From Symsagittifera roscoffensis (taxonomy: Eukaryota; Xenacoelomorpha; Acoela; Convolutidae): DNA of 64,000 bases. The translations under genes were made by a program, and so were the position numbers. Under the pieces are notes generated by a model. It did no database searches and was not told the origin of the DNA. It saw only the letters and a list, made by a program, of their open reading frames with translations. Below are positions 63,680 to 64,000 of the stretch, in pieces. The stretch's first letter is position 1; every line of letters begins with the position of its first letter. Where the stretch lies: contig NC_087068.1 in NCBI RefSeq assembly GCF_963678635.1, positions 53,158,213 to 53,222,212 of the forward strand, in the 5' to 3' direction.

Positions 63680-64000
63680 TGGAACCTGATCTAAACTACA
63701 TTTTATGATTGGATAAATTAGATATTTTACCACTGTAAAGTATTTAATATTAACCAATCATGATCCATCTAACTAACAACCCACTTATTTGTAAGTGCTG
63801 AAATTACTTGTAATTTCAGCACCAGAGAGATTTGAATTTAACTTAGAAATTAGTTGCCTCTGCAAGAGAACTCAAGCACCCGCAATAAACCAGTATACCC
63901 TAGATCTATTGAGCCTAGCAGAGACTAGTTAAACAACCTGAGACTAGATAGTATAAGAGTAAGATTAGGATCGGTATTAGACTAAGAAGTTGCACGAATC
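63680..64000 (+). repeat. Third LTR of the element 2 family (cut by window end)
   Basis: TGGAACCTGATCTAAACTAC onward matches the element 2 LTR for 321 bases. It has point changes (TTACCACTG against TTACCAATG; GAAATTAC against GAAGTTAC) and a replaced stretch of about 25 bases (GCCTCTGCAAGAGAACTCAA). It is older than element 2 and may be a solo LTR or the start of another copy. Confidence 0.85.

Overview
The window is eukaryotic, almost certainly from an invertebrate animal. Spliced exons, tRNA-derived short repeats, two kinds of LINE, two very large Ty3/gypsy-type LTR elements and a KMT5A-like SET/zinc-finger gene family are visible, and there is nothing bacterial. I cannot fix the phylum from sequence alone. 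Most of the window is mobile DNA or its remains.

Layout. (1) 1-14.1 kb is host or old repeat DNA. Minus-strand exons with good splice signals (13.87-14.08, 5.16-5.28 and 4.79-5.00 kb) join in phase into one short charged protein, and another exon lies at 2.05-2.22 kb. Six decayed tRNA-like modules all point to the minus strand. On the plus strand, 6.7-13.3 kb holds decayed, repeatedly duplicated pieces of a gene that combined a SET domain, C2H2 fingers and a possible tyrosine-recombinase-like end. (2) 14.1-15.4 kb has a G/C palindrome, G-rich repeats and a tandem repeat of about 155 bp. (3) 15.38-37.67 kb is element 1, a 22.3 kb LTR retrotransposon lying inside that tandem repeat. Its LTRs differ by about 1.4 percent and its gag-pol is broken by stops and frameshifts. 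About 4.15 kb of leader plus gag is present twice, nearly identically. The pol end carries a macro-like domain. Three extra ORFs follow: a coiled-coil protein, a protein with one clear and one degenerate SGNH-hydrolase-like module, and an unknown protein. (4) 37.8-43.2 kb holds two dead minus-strand LINEs: an APE-endonuclease LINE split by a second LINE that has a PHD finger, a reverse transcriptase and a C-terminal restriction-like endonuclease. (5) 43.60-62.52 kb is element 2, an apparently intact 18.9 kb retrovirus-like element with 410-bp LTRs that I read as identical, a 4-bp target duplication, a primer-binding site, a structured leader, a 2740-codon uninterrupted gag-pol, two tiny membrane ORFs, a 378-codon ORF with no ATG, an env-like ORF, a 601-codon ORF of unknown role and a clean intron in the 3' region. 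(6) A third, divergent LTR of the same family begins at 63.68 kb and runs off the window.

How the parts work together. Element 2 looks complete: gag-pol supplies capsid, protease, reverse transcriptase, RNase H and integrase, the env-like protein would give a membrane glycoprotein, and the ATG-less ORF and 3' intron imply that splicing is part of its expression. Element 1 is the older, damaged member of a different lineage, which replaced or supplemented env with hydrolase-like and macro-like modules. The most novel material is the accessory gene content of these two giant elements.
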